Below, piece after piece: positions 9,561 to 19,432 of a DNA stretch of 30,466 nt (position 1 is its first letter; each line of letters begins with the position of its first letter). Location of the stretch: NCBI GenBank assembly GCA_003427395.1, contig BFEA01000026.1, forward strand, positions 816,015-846,480, read 5' to 3'. The stretch comes from Chara braunii. Its lineage: Eukaryota > Streptophyta > Charophyceae > Charales > Characeae. Below the pieces are notes generated by a model. That model saw only the letters and a list, made by a program, of their open reading frames with translations. It was not told the origin of the DNA and did no database searches. A program made the position numbers and the translations under genes.

Positions 9561-10195
9561 TGACAGATTGTTGGTTGTGTGAATGCTGAGTTCACTTTCC
9601 ACACGGCAAGGGAAGCACTGGTCCGCCGGCAGTTTTTTTCCTCTTCTTTCTCTTTTGCTGTTCTGATTAAACTTTCAAAGCACGTATTGCCATCTCTCTT
9701 TTCCGACGTCTATATTCATTATCACTGGTCATTTTGCACTTGTCAATCTGCGAAGTCCAGATGCATGTTCCGTTATGAGGAAGAACTGAGTTAATCGTAT
9801 TGTATTCAATACTATCGTGTGACACTTCGTTTGTAATGCCGTCGTAATGGGTTGGTTAAGTAGTTGAGGTGAACGGGGTCTTACCGTCTAGCCGCTGGTA
9901 CTCCGCATCTTCACGGAGAATTCAATTTCGCTGAGCCCATGTTGGAGACAGCGGGGCAGTCGTTACACCATTCGTGCAGGTCGCTACTTATGCGACACAA
10001 TTGTGTTAATTGCTGGCAGCTCATTTAGAGCAAAAACAAATATAATGCATAATGTGGGGAAAGTGAGCAAAAGAGAATATAATGCAAAAATGGGGAAAGT
10101 GGAGTGTGTGATTGAAATTCACCCCAGTAAGAAAGCCCTGTTTGGTTGAAATTGAACGGACAACTTCAGCAATTTTTATCTTTTTTTCCACGGGC
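9561..10195. other. No recognisable gene
   Basis: Short open frames only. The 34-bp segment 10047-10080 is duplicated verbatim at 17853-17886 next to a sequencing adapter. 10047 is therefore the likely start of a mate-pair fragment. Confidence 0.45.
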
Positions 10196-10755
10196 TCAAA
10201 TGACCCAATTTGTTTTGGCATATATACCTCGTGATAGGGGCAACCCACAGAAAAACAAATTCGAAAAGGAAGTTTTTTTTTTTTTTTGGGGGGGGGGCGG
10301 GTTGGATATATTGTCTCCTGAAGATGTCTCCGCAATTGTCCGATCAGATGGCCCAATGTTTTTTGGCATCTACCTCATGATATGGGAAACCCACAGAAAA
10401 AGGTTTTTTTTTTTTGGGGGGGGGGGGGTGGATATACTGTTTCCTGAAGATGTCTCCGCAATTGTCCGATCGGATGGCCCAATGTTTTTTGGCATCTACC
10501 TCATGATATGGGGAACCCACAGAAAAAGGTTTTTTTTTTTTGGGGGGGGGGGGGTGGATATATTGTCTCCTGAAGATGTCTCCGCAATTGTCTGATCGGA
10601 TGGCCCAATGTTTTTTGGCATCTACCTCATGATATGGGGAACCCACAGAAAAACAAATTTGAAAAGAATTTTTTTTTTTTTTTTTTTGTGGGGGGGAAAG
10701 GGGTTGGATAATTGTCTCCTGGAGATGTCTCCCCAATTGTCTGATCGGACAAGTC
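10196..10755. repeat. 126-bp satellite with T-run/G-run blocks
   Basis: GATATA-TGT-TCCTGAAGA starts at 10305, 10431 and 10557 (period exactly 126). A related GATAATTGTCTCCTGGAGA follows at 10707 (a 150-bp step), and a diverged partial unit precedes at 10196-10304. Each unit carries GATGTCTCC-CAATTGT, GATCGGATGGCCCAATG, CTACCTCATGATATGGG and ACCCACAGAAAAA, then 10 or more T and a run of G (about 7 to 13). Because 126 is a multiple of three, long frames stay open on both strands across the array. Those frames are by-products of the period, not genes. Confidence 0.95.
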
Positions 10756-11265
10756 GGATATCCAGAGGGGTCCCAGATGTCCGCCCTGGTAACAGAGCTT
10801 TCTTCCTTTTTTTGCACTGGAGCCCTGACCCTGGCGCCGGGTACCCGGGCGCGCGTCCGAGACATGTTAGGCGAACGGCCTAGCTTTTAACTCTCAGGTG
10901 CATTATATTTATACTGGTGAAAAGCTGTGCTGCCCTCCCCATTTTCAACTACCTACTCTCTCTGCTGCTCCCACGCTCCGTTGCCCCCTTTCCCAACCAC
11001 CTCCTTCACTCCACCACTTCCTCCTCCCTAGTCTCTCCCACTCCTCTCCGGCCTCCTCTTCCCACCCCTCCCAACTCCACAACAGACTCCACCACGTTGC
11101 GCTCCTCTGAGTCGTGCTGTCGCTGCCATATCCTCCCTCCTAGCCCCGCTGTTGTAGCCTCCTCCTCACCCTGCTCCTCTGACATCTATGAAGCTTTTCA
11201 AGGAAGAAAGAAAACAGGCGGATCGGGGGCTTCTCTCTAGTCAAAATTCCACGTGTAAATTGCGT

Positions 11266-11266
<1 letters not shown>
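10756..11266. other. GC-rich then pyrimidine-rich sequence, no gene
   Basis: 10830-10865 is GC-rich. From about 10925 to 11180 the plus strand is almost entirely C and T (CCTCC and CTCCC motifs). No exon or RNA gene is recognised. Confidence 0.5.
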
Positions 11267-11298
<32 letters not shown>

Positions 11299-11377
11299 CA
11301 CACAACAGAGACACACGCGTGCACACACACACACACACACACACACACACNCACACACACAACAGAGACACACGCGT

Positions 11378-11434
<57 letters not shown>
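11267..11434. repeat. (CA)n microsatellite with two interrupting units
   Basis: A long CA tract is interrupted twice by ACAACAGAGACACACGCGTG (starting about 11302 and 11360), so tract plus interruption is itself duplicated. A single N at 11351 marks an unresolved base or closed gap. Confidence 0.96.
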
Positions 11435-11436
<2 letters not shown>

Positions 11437-11579
11437 GCCAAAATTGGAAACAATTCGACCCCTGGTGTGGCAACGCAGGTACTACATGGGTTGGGCTGTT
11501 GCATGTAGCAAGGGTGATACCATGTTAGGGTCCATGGAAGCATGTGGACTGGAAGGTACTTGCCACCGCAATGGTACTA

Positions 11580-11815
11580 TGGTACAACAAATACAGCCAA
11601 AAAAAAAAAAAAAAAAGGTCACGAGTAGTGTACAAGTATAGAGTACAAATCCATACTCATACAGGGGTGCATGCAGGTTATTAAAATTCTTGGACAACAA
11701 ATACAGCAAAAAAAAAAAAAGAGAGAGTCATACGGGACCTGTTGTGTACGAGTAGCGTACAAGTATAGGAGTACAAATCCGTACTCGTACAGGGGTGCGT
11801 GCAGGTCGCAGCGCA
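11580..11815. repeat. Tandem duplication, about 110-bp period, with A-runs
   Basis: ACAACAAATACAGC starts at 11584 and 11694. Each is followed by an A-run, then GTGTAC(A)AGTA/GTAGCGTACAAGTATAG, AGTACAAATCC-TACTC-TAC, and AGGGGTGC-TGCAGGT. The repeated GTACGAGTA-like motifs are themselves partly palindromic. Confidence 0.9.
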
Positions 11816-12479
11816 GATTAAAACAGAGGAGTACATAATTGCCAAGAAAGGGAAAAAAAAGAAATCATGCAGCCATCACAAATGCCATGAAGGCAATCAA
11901 AAAGGACACACATGGTCACCACCAGTCAGAATTCTGCACTCGACACGGTGAGGCAGTACCGTGTTGGCTGAGCGGTGTTATGTGGCATGGGCATCCCATG
12001 CGGGTTATAGATCATGCCATGGGCACCGGACGCCACTATGTGATTTGGGCAGCGCTACAGTCGTGCTATCTATGCAGAGTGGCATTTTATAGCATTTTAT
12101 AGCAAGGTGGTTCCCCAGTGGATGTTCAAATAGCAGGTGCATAGCAAAAGACAATTTGGATGTAAAGTAGACATGTGCCTTTCAGCAACCTTGTTACGCG
12201 CTGCAGTCCGGGTCGGAGTTTATCGCAAGGAAAAAAAGGGTTCTCAACTTCTCATACCTGCTTGTACATTTCTTTGTTTGAAATTTGAATTGATCTCGCC
12301 GCTCGGATCCGCCTATCAACACCAGTCGATGGGTCTACAACTCTGCACAACTTGGATATTAAACCAAACAATTTTTGCTGTAGCGTGACACCGACATTCT
12401 AATGCAAATTGAAAATAAGTTTAAAATTTTTATATAACAAAACATAATGCCTTTTTTTCTCGGGCCAGGCAGGGCAAGG
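11816..12479. other. No recognisable gene
   Basis: Short open frames only. ATAGCATTTTATAGC is a small repeat at about 12089-12103. AT-rich sequence lies at 12400-12450. Confidence 0.4.
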
Positions 12480-13190
12480 ACTGAGGTAACTACCTAACTA
12501 CCTTCTGCTTAGTTTGAACCACCAGTCCTTGGCCCAGCTATCGATGCCGAGCCTCAGAGCACCCTCCCTGCGTGCCAAGTCTGAACGAACTGCCAGCACG
12601 ACTTTCTGCTTTCATTTTGGCTAAGCCCCTCCAGTTTTTGTTGTCATCCTCTAGCCCCAAGCCCTAAAGGCAGACGCGTTAACAAGGAAGCCTTGCAACC
12701 GGTGTATGGGCTGAGTATGATTTATGAGTTCTTTCTAAACTTCAGTTCGATGAACGAAACGATGATCGATAATTGGTGGTTGAAATGGGAACTACCTTCT
12801 TTTTTTTTTTTTTTTTTACTACGAAAGAAATCCAGAAGAATTTTTAAGAAAACCATGGATAACTGCTGCCCTACCGACCTAATGCTAGGTTACTCCAGCC
12901 GCAGTTACTAAGTCTTTTTGTTTTTTGAAAATATCTGGAAAGGCATGGGATACCTTCCGCTTAGTTTAAATAGCAACTTGCGCCACTACCTTCCACTTGG
13001 TTTAAAACTTTAAATATTAAACCACTGCAGTACTTCCTAGAGTCGTGCCCGCTAGCGCGCCACGGTTTCAGCAAACGTACTGGCTACTACAGGAGCGCCC
13101 AATTCATCTGACTAGAAACGTTTCTACCGTATTTTTTTCCGCCGCGGCCGATAGCTGGGCGAAGGACTGGTGGTTAAAAACCAAGGTTCA
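12480..13190. repeat. Possible element bounded by 28-bp inverted repeats
   Basis: The arm at 12516-12543 (core ACCACCAGTCCTTGGCCCAG) matches the reverse complement of 13149-13176 (core GAAGGACTGGTGGTT) at 26 of 28 positions. The arms enclose about 605 bp. A related direct motif, ACTACCTTC-(G/A)CTT-GTTT-AA, occurs at about 12498, 12951 and 12986. No target duplication is evident outside the arms. It could be a foldback or decayed TIR transposon, or an old local inverted duplication. Confidence 0.55.
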
Positions 13191-13609
13191 AGAACAAGAT
13201 TGTAAAAAGAAAAGCGAGGGGATTCATATTTGCCACATCCCGTACACGCGGCCAAAAATAGAAAAATGAATCCCTTTTTGCACTGAGAGCAGATGAGCCT
13301 GTCCAATCATCCAGGCCATCTAGAGATGCGTACCATCTGGCCAGATAAAGCCATTGGAAGAACCTGTGCATATCCACCCTCCCTGCCCATTGAAGGGCAG
13401 AAAATCAGGGCAATCCCGCAGCTATCTGGGGCAATCAATGCTGGCAGGGAGGTCTTTTCTCCTCGATATTTCCGATGTATCAAAGGAAACTCACGCTGCG
13501 TGCACAGGGAAACTAGTACTGTGTGCGCGATGGCTTCGTCGACTCCTCCTTCCAAAGTCGACGCAGCTCATGTTGCTGCTGCTCGGTCTCGCCTGCACCT
13601 CGGCGATGG
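13191..13609. other. No recognisable gene
   Basis: Short open frames on both strands, without domain or splice evidence. Confidence 0.35.
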
Positions 13610-13701
13610 CAGGTGACGCTCCCCACCAATAGACTGGAGCAAACAGAAAGGCTGCTGCTATGCAAGGCTGCTCTTATCACCCCTCCTAACAGCCACACTG
13701 G

Positions 13702-13747
<46 letters not shown>

Positions 13748-13754
13748 AAAGGAC

Positions 13755-13810
<56 letters not shown>
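13610..13810 (+). mobile_element. A-tailed retroposon fragment, copy 1
   Basis: The body CAGGTGACGCTCCCCACCAA through TCTTATCACCCCTCCTAACA is followed by two long A-runs (13709-13745 and 13758-13810) split by GAAAAGGACCTT. The same body recurs at 15188 with its own A-rich tail. Shared 3' sequence ending in A-runs is typical of LINE or SINE 3' ends. No coding capacity is seen. Two successive A-runs could mean tail-to-tail insertion or tail expansion. Confidence 0.62.
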
Positions 13811-13812
<2 letters not shown>

Positions 13813-14018
13813 CGTTGCCCACCAACAATCAGGACGTGAAGAATAGCAGCCACAACTTCATCAACCATGTGATTCCACACTTCTACCACAGAAAAGCAAA
13901 AGACATGCACCAAATGAAATGCAAGCAGCTCAGAAAACGAAGACCGAATACAGCGAGGTGCCACACACGACTCTGCTTCAACTGCACGACACAAATACTA
14001 AATTCCTCGGCCTATAGA

Positions 14019-14135
14019 CACTTTGCTGCCCATATCCGACACTTGTGTCCGACAAGTGTCGGAGTTCAGCAAATACTAACAAAGGACTAAAGTTACTAAC
14101 ACTTTGCTGTCCATCTCCGACAAATGTCGGACTTC
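14019..14135. repeat. 81-bp tandem duplication carrying hairpins
   Basis: CACTTTGCTG-CCAT-TCCGAC starts at 14019 and 14100. The first copy holds a perfect 12-bp stem, TCCGACACTTGT (14035-14046) with ACAAGTGTCGGA (14052-14063). The second holds a 7-bp stem, TCCGACA/TGTCGGA (14116-14131). Confidence 0.9.
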
Positions 14136-15187
14136 AATCATGGCCATCGATAGCTGCTTCTCTCTTACCGCTTTCCTATTGCCACAAAAAGGTGCACACA
14201 CTGCCATCTATCGCAAAGGAGTGGTGTATAGCCCTATACCCTGCCATCTACCCCCCCCCTCCCCCGCCTTTCCATATCGGTGCAAACCTTGGACATGTAT
14301 ACTAGCCTGAGCGAACAAAGTACAACAGCTGACATCAACATCAACAAACATAGCAAGTACAAGCAACAACAGTAATCCAGTTGCGCCTTCCGCCCGCCAA
14401 GCAATTCTGCCCATGGGTCCCCTCTATTCCTAATAAAAGTACTGCAGGGCTATGCCCTACCATCTACCCTATCCCCCCCCCTGCCTTTTCCCCAAATGTT
14501 TTCCCCACCTTGGATTTGTATACTACCCTACCCCCCCCCCCTTTTCCCCAAATGTTTTCTCATTTGTGCGCCTCTCGCTCCTCACTGCTCCGGATGCAAT
14601 AGCTCCAATCGTTCCAAGCAATGTCTGCAAGACGTCGGGAGGACAGATAGAGTGAATTCAGTTTCTAATTCTTTCTATGACACACATAAACACTCTCTCC
14701 ATGTGCACGTCAATTGACTGCAGGTACTGCAATTGCTGCTCCCCACCAATCCGAGGTGGGCAATTTTTTTTTTTCTCCTTACCCTCGACCCAACCCGGCC
14801 AATTTTTTTTTTTCCCCATCCACCTGGCTCCAGGATTTTATTTTTTAACTTTTGCACAACCCCACCCACCCAAAATATTTTTTTTGAAATTTCTGCCCCA
14901 CGCCCGATCCGCCCGTGACCCCAAAAATGCCCTCACCCACACCCGTCCGCACCCGTAAGAGTATCATCACTCGCCCGCGTCCAATACCTAAATTTTCTTC
15001 ACCCGCACCCACCCGCATCAGCCCGCGCCTGCCCATACCAGTCCCTTACACCATCACGATTTCATACGATTTCATCGGCAACATAGCATTGCAACAAAGA
15101 CATCTAAAATCCTATTATTAAAACAACCCCAACATCAACAATGCGACTCCAACTTCTCAACAGTGGGACGCTGGACCCGGTTTCCAG
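14136..15187. other. C-rich, G-poor non-coding block
   Basis: Long stretches of CCCC, ACCC and CCCG punctuated by T-runs. Locally repeated units include CCATCTACCC then TTTCCCCAAATGTTTTC (14462-14560) and GG-CAATTTTTTTTTTT (14758, 14800). From 14890 to 15045 short CACCCGC/GCCCGC motifs recur. No gene is supported. Confidence 0.6.
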
Positions 15188-15354
15188 CAGGTGATGCTCC
15201 GCACCAATAGATTGGAGCCGTCTATAAACTGGGGCTTGATATTGGAGGATGCTCGTATCACCCCCAACAGCAGGTTGCCACAGATGTTTCGGTTTTAAAA
15301 AAAAAGAAAAAAAAAAAAAGAAAAAAAAAAAAAGAAAAAAAAAAAAAGAAAAAA
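15188..15354 (+). mobile_element. A-tailed retroposon fragment, copy 2
   Basis: CAGGTGATGCTCCGCACCAA matches the start of the copy at 13610 with few changes. It continues through a related ATAGATTGGAG and CTCGTATCACCCCCAACAGC, then TTTT and an A-rich tail with regularly spaced G (15296-15354). It lies in the same orientation as copy 1. Confidence 0.6.
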
Positions 15355-15394
15355 GATTTTGTTTTTTTGCCCAGGGGCAGCTGCCCTGCTTTCG

Positions 15395-16309
15395 NNNNNN
15401 NNNNNNNNNNNNNNNNNNNNNNNNNNNNNNNNNNNNNNNNNNNNNNNNNNNNNNNNNNNNNNNNNNNNNNNNNNNNNNNNNNNNNNNNNNNNNNNNNNNN
15501 NNNNNNNNNNNNNNNNNNNNNNNNNNNNNNNNNNNNNNNNNNNNNNNNNNNNNNNNNNNNNNNNNNNNNNNNNNNNNNNNNNNNNNNNNNNNNNNNNNNN
15601 NNNNNNNNNNNNNNNNNNNNNNNNNNNNNNNNNNNNNNNNNNNNNNNNNNNNNNNNNNNNNNNNNNNNNNNNNNNNNNNNNNNNNNNNNNNNNNNNNNNN
15701 NNNNNNNNNNNNNNNNNNNNNNNNNNNNNNNNNNNNNNNNNNNNNNNNNNNNNNNNNNNNNNNNNNNNNNNNNNNNNNNNNNNNNNNNNNNNNNNNNNNN
15801 NNNNNNNNNNNNNNNNNNNNNNNNNNNNNNNNNNNNNNNNNNNNNNNNNNNNNNNNNNNNNNNNNNNNNNNNNNNNNNNNNNNNNNNNNNNNNNNNNNNN
15901 NNNNNNNNNNNNNNNNNNNNNNNNNNNNNNNNNNNNNNNNNNNNNNNNNNNNNNNNNNNNNNNNNNNNNNNNNNNNNNNNNNNNNNNNNNNNNNNNNNNN
16001 NNNNNNNNNNNNNNNNNNNNNNNNNNNNNNNNNNNNNNNNNNNNNNNNNNNNNNNNNNNNNNNNNNNNNNNNNNNNNNNNNNNNNNNNNNNNNNNNNNNN
16101 NNNNNNNNNNNNNNNNNNNNNNNNNNNNNNNNNNNNNNNNNNNNNNNNNNNNNNNNNNNNNNNNNNNNNNNNNNNNNNNNNNNNNNNNNNNNNNNNNNNN
16201 NNNNNNNNNNNNNNNNNNNNNNNNNNNNNNNNNNNNNNNNNNNNNNNNNNNNNNNNNNNNNNNNNNNNNNNNNNNNNNNNNNNNNNNNNNNNNNNNNNNN
16301 NNNNNNNNN
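15395..16309. other. Assembly gap, 915 N
   Basis: Continuous run of N. Nothing can be said about its content. Reading frames crossing it are meaningless. Confidence 1.
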
Positions 16310-17131
16310 CTCGGCAAAAATGTTAAACTCACCGCGCGAGCTCGGAAACCGGCCGGGCCCCCAGCCCGAAATTTTTTTTCGGGTAAGGGCTGCCAAATTT
16401 CGAATTCCGCAGGCCCTTCCCCCAAAAGTTTCAGAATGGCGAAGCATAAAATTATTAAATACTTAAAAAATAACTTTAAATAATGCTCATTCCATCTTCT
16501 TTTTTAGGGGGGTATGAAAGATGTTCTTCCCGCTCCTTCTGCAAATCCCACACAGTGGTGGGGTAAGTTTGCAAGAAGGGGTAATCGCCTGATAACGACC
16601 TGCCCCGCGAAGCTTTGCAGAGATCACAAGTTGCGTTTTCTATGGCCAGCCGACCACCAATATATGCTGAAGATTGGCGTTCAGGTCTTCATGTCGGCAG
16701 TTATGGGTTAGGATGAAGATGCCCGTGGCNCTCTCGTTTTCTTGTTTTTGTTTTCTTACGAATACGTCCAGTGGGGCTTGCTCCACTACTCACCAACTGC
16801 ACAAAAGACATAGCATATGGCGGTGTATGGTTCCATGTTTTAGCAGAAGATTCATTCTTCTAATATTATATACATTTGGTGAGTGGTGCAGGGAGGCCCT
16901 GAGAATCAAGCGGAGACACGAACAGGGTCTAGCTGAACTGGTGACCCATAACTGCCGAGCTACAGCCCTGAACTTGAATCCACAGCATATATTGGTGCCC
17001 CCATGTCTTTCATGCACGACGAGGCCATCCTTCTCATTGAAGCAGCGGCCCTCAATGGCTTCACATGCGTTGTAGGAGCCATTCTAGGTACCTGCAGGGG
17101 CCCTCAAATTGACATAAAGGGGACACTTTGT

Positions 17132-17137
<6 letters not shown>
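16310..17137. other. No recognisable gene; 15-bp inverted repeat
   Basis: TCGGCAGTTATGGGT (16693-16707) is the exact reverse complement of 16943-16957, about 235 bp apart. A single N lies at 16730. GC-rich sequence at 16330-16375 follows the gap. No exon is recognised. Confidence 0.45.

Positions 17138-17203
<66 letters not shown>
17138..17203. repeat. (TC)n microsatellite
   Basis: Uninterrupted TC/CT dinucleotides, followed by TTGGGGCC. The same (TC)n then TGGGGCC junction recurs at 17959. Confidence 0.97.
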
Positions 17204-17205
<2 letters not shown>

Positions 17206-17663
17206 GGCCTGTCTATTTTTTTTTATTTTTATTTTTTTGTGCACATAGCGCACCTCCCTCAGCGGACCACACTGCGCACAGTGCGCGCGGTGTCATTCCA
17301 GCGCACAGCTCTGTGCACTGGTGCGCCGTAACTATGATGCTTAAAACATCTGCCCATATACCTATCGTGCATTACCCGCCCCTCCGCGCACGCCTTCTGT
17401 GCATGCTGTGTATACTGTCACTGCAATAAACCCCTTTTCCACCCTGAGGAGTAGATCCACAGTCGAAACAGCTGAGTGCAGACGGTAGCATGAACGCATA
17501 AAAAAGGTGGGATTGCGCCCGAGTGATAGTGTAAAGAGGGGGGGAAAGAGGAGAAAATGGATGGTAGCATGCATGCAGAAAGGCTCCGAAGGGTCTAAAC
17601 TGTACCCGTGTGGAGAAACAACGGCAAGGCACGCTACCTGGCCATGTTCAGGGGAGAGGGGGA
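17204..17663. other. No recognisable gene
   Basis: A T-rich start is followed by a GCGCAC-rich stretch (17247-17330) containing small palindromes such as TGCGCACAGTGCGC. The remainder has no coding features. Confidence 0.4.
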
Positions 17664-17777
17664 GGTCAGGACAGCATGGTTCTTGTGGTTTTCAGCTTCT
17701 TCTCCTCCTCCTCCTCCTCCTCCTCCTCTCTCTCTCTCTCTCTCGGGGCCAGGACAGCATGGTTTTTGTGGTTTTCG

Positions 17778-17814
<37 letters not shown>

Positions 17815-17816
<2 letters not shown>

Positions 17817-17852
17817 GTCTCTTATACACATCTAGATGTGTATAAGAGACAG
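17815..17852. other. Nextera mate-pair junction adapter (artefact)
   Basis: CTGTCTCTTATACACATCT followed directly by AGATGTGTATAAGAGACAG: the 19-bp Tn5 mosaic end back to back with its reverse complement. This 38-bp palindrome is the circularisation junction of Illumina Nextera mate-pair libraries. It is not genomic sequence. Confidence 0.98.
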
Positions 17853-17887
17853 GCATAATGTGGGGAAAGTGAGCAAAAGAGAATATN
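17853..17887 (+). other. Misplaced copy of 10047-10080, plus one N
   Basis: Thirty-four bases directly after the adapter, starting GCATAATGTGGGGAAAGTGA, are identical and in the same orientation to 10047-10080. They are followed by a single N at 17887. They are best read as the other end of a circularised mate-pair fragment carried into the assembly. Confidence 0.93.

Positions 17888-17960
<73 letters not shown>
17888..17960. repeat. (TC)n microsatellite
   Basis: Pure CT dinucleotides after the N. With 17780-17814 this is probably one genomic tract that was split artificially by the adapter read. Confidence 0.95.
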
Positions 17961-17962
<2 letters not shown>

Positions 17963-18076
17963 GGCCAGGACAGCATGGTTCTTGTGGTTTTCGCCCTTCG
18001 TTTCTGAAGCAGAAAAAATCATAATTATCAAGACACCCCTGCAGTGACATCTTTTCTTCCTCCTGGGAAAACAGCA

Positions 18077-18105
18077 TTTGTTTGTTTGTTTGTTTGTTTG
18101 TTTGT
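18077..18105. repeat. (TTTG)n microsatellite
   Basis: Seven TTTG units. Confidence 0.95.
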
Positions 18106-19227
18106 ATTCAAAACAGCAGTTGGTACAAATAGCGATGGTGATATGAGCTTCCGCCGCTATCGGCCCCTCCGTTGGCTCCAATCATATTGGTGGTGAGCAG
18201 CACCTGCTGGAAATCTGTTGCTCAAATGAAACAGATGTTCTACGCGCTGCTGTCATTGTGCAGTGGCTGAATGGCACACTTTTGCATACACGTTACCTTT
18301 TGAGAAACCAAATCCAGTAGCTAAAATAATGCTTGGGGCTCACAGGAGTCCCAGCCTCCTGAAAAGAAGACGACAGGAGAGAGAAAAAGAATCAAAGAAA
18401 CATATTGCCTCTTCAAATTTACAGTTTTCAACTTTCAACTTTCAACTTTTAAAATTCAAAATTCAAAATTCAAAATTCAAAATTCAATGCTGAGTTTGAA
18501 CTTTGAAAGCATGACACTGCTGTTCCATTCATGACCCAACCAACTTAGCTTCGCCGAAACACGATACCTGCAGAAGGGGGTCAGACAACAACATACCTTT
18601 TACAAGTCCACAGATACTTGGTTGAGCTGAGGCAAACCCGGTTCAACTAAAAAGAAGCACGGTCGTACAAGAAACCTCCCTCCTGGAGGACTTTCTGATG
18701 CTGGGTGCAAAGCACTGCTGTCTTATTTTATTCTGCTCATCAGGTTGCATCTGGATTCCAGTGTGCGTCTGCATTTCAGCAGAGTTCATGGGTGTGCCAA
18801 CCGAGTACTGCGGGCAACTGGATCAACGAGCGACGAAGTGAGTGACATGCTGTCGATGACGAACAGCCGGCAGCCCAACGGCATCCGTGTATTTATAGCA
18901 CGCATGTAGCTGCTTGCAAATCCTGGGCAGTGGGCTGGCTTGAAATGTCTGAAATGTCCCTGTCATACAGTCTCCATTTTGTCTCACTTCCTCACCCATG
19001 AACAACCGTCCCGCTGACACTTTTTCGGTCAGAAAACAGCAGAGGGTGTGAGTGGCGGCGTGTTATTCACGAACTAGCTCCAGCAACATGCAGCAGCAGC
19101 CTGAGGCATCCGCAGATCCCACAGGCCTGACAGCCGTTTGCGCATCTACCACACGAGCGGCTGGACCCAATGGCCAGGCTTGACATGTTGCAGTCATACC
19201 ATCTCCAATGATTGTCCCGGACTCATA
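18106..19227. other. No recognisable gene; 7-bp microsatellite
   Basis: At 18424-18487 TTTCAAC occurs about three times, then AAAATTC about five times, both with a 7-bp period. Elsewhere there are only short unassigned frames. Confidence 0.5.
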
Positions 19228-19295
19228 TGAAGGGGGACTGATAACGACATTTCATCGCTTGGAAGTCGAGCAACAACGGCATTTCATCGCTTGCA
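19228..19295. repeat. 33-bp double unit related to 19838-19870
   Basis: ATTTCATCGCTTG-AAG occurs twice within 19228-19295. A related CGATAATGGAATTTCGTCGCTTGGAAG lies at about 19842-19868 inside the candidate minus-strand exon. Either fragments of that exon have been copied here or all derive from a repeat. Confidence 0.6.
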
Positions 19296-19432
19296 AGCTG
19301 AACACAGAATCGATTCGAATTATTAGGAGGGAGGATGACGGCACCTGAGTCATGTCAGTTTCAACTTTCAACCCTTGGTGAAACTGCTAGACCTTTTTCT
19401 ATGAATACTAGGCATTAGAACTCCTGAATGGA

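Larger units (their letters stand above)
17664..17996. repeat. Repeated GGACAGCATGGTT unit with (TC)n, misassembled
   Basis: GGACAGCATGGTT-TTGTGGTT starts near 17669, 17752 and 17967. Each is followed by TTC(A/G)(G/C)C and mostly preceded or followed by (TC)n or (TCC)n. Between copies 2 and 3 lie a sequencing adapter, a foreign 34-bp segment and an N. The real arrangement and copy number are therefore unknown. Confidence 0.85.

Noticed and set aside
10146-10865. Open frames of 149 and 173 codons over the 126-bp satellite
   Set aside because: The period is a multiple of three, so frames stay open through the array on both strands. The repeats include homopolymer Phe/Gly or Pro/Lys codons.
11140-11543. 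Cys-Val and Thr-His repeat proteins
   Set aside because: Translations of a (CA)n microsatellite.
15104-16483. Long open frames of 300-450 codons on both strands
   Set aside because: They run through 915 N bases, which read as open in any frame.
17815-17852. A natural 38-bp palindrome, terminator or transposon end
   Set aside because: It matches the commercial Tn5 mosaic-end junction exactly and is followed by misplaced local sequence, so it is a library artefact.
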